Assembly (NCBI RefSeq): GCF_014284255.1
Contig: NZ_JACOFV010000006.1
Location: 162,689 to 226,688 of the forward strand
DNA: 64,000 nt
Origin: Cognatundibacterium jejuense
GTDB taxonomy: Bacteria; Pseudomonadota; Gammaproteobacteria; Burkholderiales; Burkholderiaceae_D
Reading direction: 5' to 3'
Shown here: positions 63,914-64,000 of the stretch, piece by piece
Numbering within the stretch: position 1 is the stretch's first letter
Layout of the letters: the number at the start of each line of letters is the position of its first letter
The notes under the pieces: model-generated
The model's database searches: none
What the model was told of the DNA's origin: nothing
Seen by the model: the letters and a program-made list of their open reading frames with translations, nothing else
Made by a program: the position numbers and the translations under genes

Positions 63914-64000
63914 AAACTGAAGAGTTTGATCCTGGCTCAGATTGAACGCTGGCGGCATGCCTTACACATGCAAGTCGAACGGCAGCGCGGGGCAACCTGG
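63914..64000 (+). rRNA. rrs: 16S ribosomal RNA (5' part)
   Basis: The conserved 5' end AGAGTTTGATCCTGGCTCAG lies at 63921-63940, and GAACGCTGGCGGCATGCC and ACACATGCAAGTCGAACGG follow. The 'ATTGAACGCTGGCGGCATGCCTT' pattern is betaproteobacterial. The gene runs off the end of the window; only 87 of ~1530 bases are present. The 5' end is set by alignment to E. coli numbering in memory and could be off by a few bases. Confidence 0.95.

Noticed and set aside
1..64000. CRISPR arrays and tRNA genes
   Set aside because: No regularly spaced repeats and no cloverleaf with T-loop GTTCGA-type consensus were recognised in the gaps.

Overview
The window is a stretch of betaproteobacterial chromosome. The right edge carries the first ~87 bases of a 16S rRNA gene with a betaproteobacterial 5' end, preceded by BoxA and a strong rRNA promoter. 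Gene content (DUF1631, Smg, SlyX, DUF2721, DUF2917, the def-fmt/LysM/dprA/smg/topB order) points to Burkholderiales, most likely Oxalobacteraceae. The moderate AT content and the 16S start would suit Undibacterium or a close relative, but the genus is an inference. No prophage, insertion sequence, CRISPR array or tRNA was recognised; this is mostly core and lineage-specific chromosome.

Layout. 1-5.5 kb is an iron region: the end of a TonB-dependent receptor, a DyP-type haem peroxidase, and a minus-strand operon with a Fur box (IucA/IucC siderophore synthetase, MFS exporter, PepSY membrane protein). 5.9-8.7 kb holds an unusual CsoR/RcnR-family regulator, a periplasmic solute-binding protein and a B12-binding radical SAM enzyme. 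8.8-14.4 kb is rich in signalling genes: CheW, two HDOD proteins around SlyX, and a chemoreceptor; it also has a small exported protein with an internal duplication and a long inverted repeat. 15-18.9 kb holds an acyl-CoA ligase, an Ig-like-repeat lipoprotein and a DUF2721 protein. 19.2-22.1 kb is a two-component system divergent from a Spy/CpxP-like periplasmic protein, the same topology as cpxRA/cpxP. 22.1-28.6 kb: a DUF3369-GGDEF-EAL response regulator, a YegD-like Hsp70, a CNNM/CorC transporter and a TetA-like exporter.

28.7-33 kb: dctA with a repeat-rich upstream region, a MocR-type regulator divergent from DUF2917, and a TonB-like Pro-rich protein. 33.3-36.5 kb: a DUF1800/DUF1501 exported pair. 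36.7-39.4 kb: a two-gene chromate transporter, a CII-like regulator and a double-domain methylglyoxal synthase homologue. 39.6-44 kb: a Sel1-repeat protein and a c-di-GMP operon (PAS-GGDEF-EAL plus HD-GYP). 44.5-50.7 kb: a small membrane protein, metH with a structured leader ending in an intrinsic terminator, terC and a BI-1 gene. 50.9-53.1 kb: nhaR and a FlgO-type lipoprotein pair. 53.3-63.4 kb: fmt, def, a LysM protein, dprA, smg, topB and DUF1631, then the rRNA operon.

The most interesting items are the metH leader, the tandem methylglyoxal synthase fold with its CII-like partner, the CsoR-family regulator with altered metal ligands, the duplicated-motif exported protein with its TGATG-coupled micro-ORF, and several unexplained inverted or dispersed repeats. 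All domain calls are from reading the sequence; no database search was run. Where a start codon was moved inward, the reason is given in the entry.
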